From contig JAKOZM010000294.1 of assembly GCA_029779995.1 (NCBI GenBank), positions 1 through 10,096 of the forward strand: a stretch of 10,096 nt of DNA, read 5' to 3'. The stretch's first letter is position 1; each line of letters opens with the position of its first letter. The notes below the pieces were generated by a model. The model was not told where the DNA came from. It made no database searches and saw nothing but the letters and a program-made list of their open reading frames with translations. The DNA comes from Actinomycetes bacterium. Its GTDB lineage: Bacteria > Actinomycetota > Actinomycetes > S36-B12 > UBA10799. The position numbers and the translations under genes were made by a program. Shown here piece by piece: positions 8,256 through 10,096 of this stretch.

Positions 8256-8322
8256 GAGGGGCGGGTAGCTTGAGCCGCAAAGCGGGTGTTATCCGTAGGA
8301 CAACAGCTACCCGTCCCCTCAC
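8252..8322. terminator. Long branched inverted repeat at operon end, possible terminator or structured RNA
   Basis: The arms 8252-8270 and 8305-8322 pair over 18 positions with one bulged A (8257) and one G-T wobble (8261/8314). The enclosed 34 bases contain two further hairpins. The first is CCGC (8275-8278) with GCGG (8282-8285) around AAA. The second is GTT-A-TCC (8288-8294) with GGA-C-AAC (8298-8304) around GTA. The whole element can therefore fold as a three-way junction. It starts in the last codons of the DUF3800 gene. No T-run follows, so it is not a classical intrinsic terminator, although actinobacterial terminators often lack one. A structured RNA, mRNA-stabilising element or DNA hairpin is also possible. 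Confidence 0.5.
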
Positions 8323-8386
8323 GTGTAAGGCTACACGACCCCACTGTCATCCGACAGCGACGCGGATCCCCGATGTAACCGCGTCG
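8322..8386. repeat. Three consecutive small hairpins
   Basis: Directly after the large branched repeat there are three more perfect inverted repeats. CGTGTA/TACACG (8322-8327 and 8332-8337) has a 4-base loop. CTGTC/GACAG (8344-8348 and 8353-8357) has a 4-base loop. CGACGCGG/CCGCGTCG (8358-8365 and 8379-8386) has a 13-base loop. Each is short enough to arise by chance in GC-rich DNA; their close packing beside the larger structure is the reason to list them. Confidence 0.4.
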
Positions 8387-8584
8387 GCGGTGGCGCTGAA
8401 AACGAGCCTGACCGCCAACGCGCAGCTCGGCGGGCTCAGCCGGCTCGATGCCGAACGCGCGGCAGCCGTTGCCACCCACGTTGGCCCCTGTGCGCTGGGC
8501 GGCGTGCTCACTGGAGAAGGACTCCCCGACGGGTGCGGCTCGGTGTCGCTAGCGGTTGCGCCAGGACACAAATCCCCGTCACGA

Positions 8585-8730
8585 TCACCGCAGCGTGAGC
8601 ACCAGGTCGTCCGTGTGACCGAACAAGATGCTCCACCGAGCCGCTCGACTTCGGCCTCCTCCCGTTCGATGGGGTCACCTCCCTTTCGGGCTTCCCCACG
8701 TACTTGCTTGGCCAGCTCGACGTCGTGGCT
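8585..8730 (-). pseudogene. Possible decayed coding fragment on the minus strand
   Basis: Read on the minus strand from 8730, one frame gives coding-like sequence beginning HDVELAKQVRGEARKGG and continuing as an acidic, helix-like stretch to about 8632. A change of frame near 8630 would then give ILFGHTDDLVLTLR and a stop at 8585-8587. The amino-acid make-up (Glu, Lys, Val, Leu rich) differs from the Ser/Arg/Pro-rich shadow frames around it. No in-frame start is visible: a stop lies at 8731-8733. No family is recognised. This is a weak call and may be chance. Confidence 0.15.
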
Positions 8731-8866
8731 TCACGGTATAACTTGGCGAAGGCATGAGGCAAGCATCTATGCCACTAGTAACCCCTGCGTTTGCACTGAT
8801 GGCGGACGGCATCCACACATACTGACCCCTACGCCTGTACAGTGGTCACAATCACCTCAGCGCAGT

Positions 8867-8886
8867 TCACTATTAGATAGCAGTGA
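8867..8886. promoter_or_regulatory. Overlapping dyads at the start of the tandem winged-helix gene
   Basis: TCACT (8867-8871) and AGTGA (8882-8886) are inverted, and CTAT (8870-8873) with ATAG (8877-8880) forms an inner inverted repeat offset by about 1.5 bases. The site is AT-rich relative to its surroundings and overlaps the possible GTG start at 8883. It could be a -10 region for a leaderless transcript, an operator for autoregulation, or both. The arms are short, so confidence is low. Confidence 0.25.
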
Positions 8887-9749
8887 TAACCGTGTCGATG
8901 ACCTCGTCGATAGCCGTCCCGCCCGGTAGGAGCGACGCCAGTTCTCCCAGTGAGCGTCGGCCGAGCCCCTTGGCGCTCTCCGCCGCGGCTGCATTGGCCC
9001 AACGTGCGCGGGGCCGCTCGGCGCAGCTCCGTCGCGCCTTCGTCGAGCGGGAGGACGTCTCGGCACCTACCCCGCTCGCACAGGTGATCCGTGGCGGACG
9101 TGGCGGGGAGGTGCGCTTGAAGACCTACCTCTCGATGCTGTTCATCGCGGGGGCCGCCCCATACGACGTCTCCTACCCTGCCCGTGCGTGGGCAACACTC
9201 CTCGATCTCGAAAATCCCGAGACCAAGGGAGCCCGTCGCGTCAACGAAGCCGTGTCGTGGCTTGAAGCCAGACAGTTCGTGACCGTCGCCAACAACCCCG
9301 GCCGGCCGAGCCGCGTGACCCTCCTCAATGAGCGCGGCAAGGGCGAGCAGTACGAACTCCCCGGCGAGGTCTACAACCGACTGCGGAACAAGAAGGGCGC
9401 CGACGTCGCGAAGCGCAACCGCTATGTCAAGATCCCGCCTGAGTTCTGGACTTCGGGCTGGCTCTCGGTGCTCAGCACGCCCGCGGTTTCGATGTACCTC
9501 GTCCTGCTGTGCGCACAGACCAGCGACGAGGTCTCCGAGGTCTGGTTTAGCCCTGACCAGGCGGACAAGCTGTACTCACTGTCAGCGGACACGCGGTCGC
9601 GTGGTCTGGCGGAGCTTCGTAAGGCCGGCCTGCTGACGGTCAGGCGCCGAGCACTGTCGAACGACGTGTTTGACGTCAAGCGGTTCCGCAACGCCTACAT
9701 GCTCGACATGGGGCGACTCGGAGAGTCGGCGACTATCCCCATCGCTTAG
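8883..9749 (+). CDS. Uncharacterised protein with probable tandem winged-helix domains (Rep-like or regulator)
   Basis: The 288-residue product belongs to no family I can name with certainty. Residues 1-60 are low-complexity (Ser/Ala/Pro/Arg) and probably disordered. Residues about 79-148 read as a winged helix: helices around RLKTYLSMLFIAG and RVNEAVSWLEARQFVTV, then a basic wing NNPGRPSRVTLL. Residues about 196-262 look like a second: TPAVSMYLVLLCA, then SADTRSRGLAELRKAGLLTV and a basic wing. Two winged helices in tandem occur in Rep_3-type plasmid initiators and in some regulators, so a DNA-binding role is likely but the exact job is inferred. The start is uncertain: GTG 8883, GTG 8892 and ATG 8898 are all in frame, and none has a Shine-Dalgarno sequence, which would fit a leaderless transcript. 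The TAGGAG at 8927-8932 precedes only an out-of-frame GTG. It stands alone, 627 bases after the RM operon. Confidence 0.7.
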   Translation: MITVSMTSSIAVPPGRSDASSPSERRPSPLALSAAAALAQRARGRSAQLRRAFVEREDVSAPTPLAQVIRGGRGGEVRLKTYLSMLFIAGAAPYDVSYPARAWATLLDLENPETKGARRVNEAVSWLEARQFVTVANNPGRPSRVTLLNERGKGEQYELPGEVYNRLRNKKGADVAKRNRYVKIPPEFWTSGWLSVLSTPAVSMYLVLLCAQTSDEVSEVWFSPDQADKLYSLSADTRSRGLAELRKAGLLTVRRRALSNDVFDVKRFRNAYMLDMGRLGESATIPIA

Positions 9750-9824
9750 AACGGGTCGGTCCGACTGACAGGGGCACGTTGATCGACGCTGGTAGGGGGC
9801 GGCCGCGTTTCACCCGTGCCATTT

Positions 9825-9899
9825 GTGGCTGACCACCTGTGCCAGTTCTGCCAACTCTCTGCCGTCTGCGCAGGTGAACGACTTTCGTTGACCAGCCAC
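9825..9899. repeat. Nested inverted repeats able to form a branched structure
   Basis: Outer arms GTGGCTG (9825-9831) and CAGCCAC (9893-9899) enclose two inner stems. CACCTG (9834-9839) pairs with CAGGTG (9871-9876), and AACGA (9877-9881) pairs with TCGTT (9885-9889). A weaker AGTT/AACT stem (9844-9847 and 9853-9856) lies inside the first. The stems are short (5-7 bp), so this may be incidental. Confidence 0.3.
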
Positions 9900-9907
9900 G
9901 TAAGGGG

Positions 9908-9922
9908 TAGTTCCCTGAACTA
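9908..9922. repeat. 6-bp perfect inverted repeat TAGTTC/GAACTA
   Basis: TAGTTC (9908-9913) and GAACTA (9917-9922) flank a 3-base CCT spacer. Wobble and Watson-Crick pairs can extend the stem outwards by about three positions. The same hexamer recurs at 10063 and 10081, so this may be an inverted pair of protein-binding sites rather than an RNA hairpin. Confidence 0.35.
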
Positions 9923-9937
9923 TCTGTTTTGGTTTCC

Positions 9938-9977
9938 CGAAACTCTCGGCCGGAGCTTGATCCGGCCGGGAGTTTCG
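9938..9977. terminator. Strong 16-bp hairpin, probable (possibly bidirectional) transcription terminator
   Basis: The arms 9938-9953 and 9962-9977 pair over 16 positions with a single T-G wobble (9946/9969) and an 8-base loop. The stem is GC-rich at its tip. No clear T-run follows on either strand, as is common for actinobacterial terminators. An alternative short hairpin GTTTC/GAAAC (9932-9936 and 9939-9943) competes with the left arm. It lies 188 bases after the stop of the tandem winged-helix gene. Confidence 0.55.
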
Positions 9978-9995
9978 TCGTTCCGGGGGTCGCGA

Positions 9996-10018
9996 GGCTT
10001 GCGAGGTGGCAGCAAGCC
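9996..10018. repeat. 7-bp inverted repeat GGCTTGC/GCAAGCC
   Basis: GGCTTGC (9996-10002) and GCAAGCC (10012-10018) form a perfect 7-bp stem around a 9-base purine-rich loop, shortly after the 16-bp hairpin. It may reinforce termination; no independent function can be read from it. Confidence 0.35.
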
Positions 10019-10061
10019 CCCGGGCGGGTTCGTCTTTGACGCAGGCGAGGGTGGGATCGTG

Positions 10062-10087
10062 ATAGTTCGGAGAGACTCCATAGTTCG
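10062..10087. repeat. Direct repeat ATAGTTCG, 18-base period
   Basis: ATAGTTCG occurs at 10062-10069 and again at 10080-10087, with GGAG/CTCC inverted between them. With TAGTTC at 9908 and its reverse complement at 9917, this makes four copies of the hexamer in 180 bases. Spacing of repeats by about two helical turns fits an operator or iteron-like site; the sequence past the window edge would decide. Confidence 0.35.
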
Positions 10088-10096
10088 CTGGATGAG

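Larger units (their letters stand above)
8256..8882. other. 627-base intergenic region without a convincing intact gene
   Basis: Open frames cross this stretch on both strands, but their translations are rich in Ser, Arg, Pro and Thr, show no recognisable family and have no good ribosome site. The left end (to 8386) is a chain of inverted repeats. GCCAACG (8414-8420) and CGTTGGC (8479-8485) form another possible long-range stem, and AGCCGGCT (8438-8445) is a perfect palindrome. The segment 8585-8730 may hold a decayed minus-strand gene. From about 8737 the base composition becomes more AT-rich (TATAAC at 8737-8742, TTGCAC at 8791-8796, TATTAGATAG at 8871-8880), as expected of a promoter region for the gene at 8883. 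No well-spaced -35/-10 pair could be assigned, and no tRNA or CRISPR was seen. Confidence 0.6.
9750..10096. other. 347-base non-coding region rich in inverted repeats
   Basis: No credible gene was found here on either strand. The region contains an 11-base palindrome at 9755-9765, a branched inverted-repeat element (9825-9899), a 6-bp hairpin (9908-9922), a strong 16-bp hairpin (9938-9977), a 7-bp hairpin (9996-10018) and a direct repeat at the right edge (10062-10087). It may serve as transcription termination for the gene ending at 9749 and as the upstream region of whatever begins past the window. Confidence 0.6.

Noticed and set aside
8252..8322. Integron attC site
   Set aside because: The three-way fold is suggestive, but no GTTRRRY core or its complement is present at the arm ends and no integron integrase is seen.
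8508..8762. 84-residue minus-strand frame with a TTG start
   Set aside because: No ribosome site, no recognised family, and a neighbouring frame gives more protein-like sequence over part of it.
8256..8882. tRNA gene or CRISPR array in the intergenic region
   Set aside because: No tRNA arm pattern with a T-loop consensus and CCA-type acceptor, and no regularly spaced repeats, were found.
8237..8929. 230-residue + strand frame covering the intergenic region
   Set aside because: It overlaps both flanking genes, crosses the hairpin array, has Ser/Arg/Pro/Thr-rich composition and no good ribosome site.

Overview
The window is high-GC throughout, uses GTG and ATG starts, and packs its genes with 0-4 base junctions. 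This suggests a high-GC Gram-positive (actinobacterial) chromosome or large mobile element; the genus cannot be read from the sequence. All supported genes lie on the + strand.

Positions 1-8255 hold the 3' part of one tightly coupled defence operon. The order is hsdM (5' end outside the window), hsdS, a NucS-like PD-(D/E)XK nuclease with a possible PUA/EVE-like C-terminal domain, a RusA-like Holliday-junction resolvase, hsdR (SF2 translocase-nuclease with an extra DUF4145-like N-terminus and a coiled coil), and a DUF3800 protein. Every junction is a 4-base GTGA/ATGA overlap (three), a 3-base gap (one) or directly abutting (one), so the genes are almost certainly co-transcribed and translationally coupled. 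HsdM, HsdS and HsdR together make a complete Type I restriction-modification system: HsdS reads the bipartite target, HsdM methylates adenine in it, and HsdR translocates and cuts unmodified DNA. The unusual feature is two further DNA-structure nucleases between hsdS and hsdR, plus DUF3800 at the end.

Positions 8256-8882 contain no convincing intact gene. They begin with a strong branched inverted repeat that starts on the stop codon of the DUF3800 gene (8252-8322), followed by a run of small hairpins to 8386. A possible decayed reading frame lies on the minus strand near 8585-8730. An overlapping dyad sits just before the next gene.

Positions 8883-9749 encode a 288-residue protein of unknown function whose two halves look like tandem winged helices, as in some plasmid replication initiators and regulators. 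Positions 9750-10096 are non-coding but rich in inverted repeats: a small branched element, a 16-bp terminator-like hairpin, and four copies of the hexamer TAGTTC in either orientation. Together with the upstream gene this could be an initiator/operator region of a mobile element, but that is inference only.
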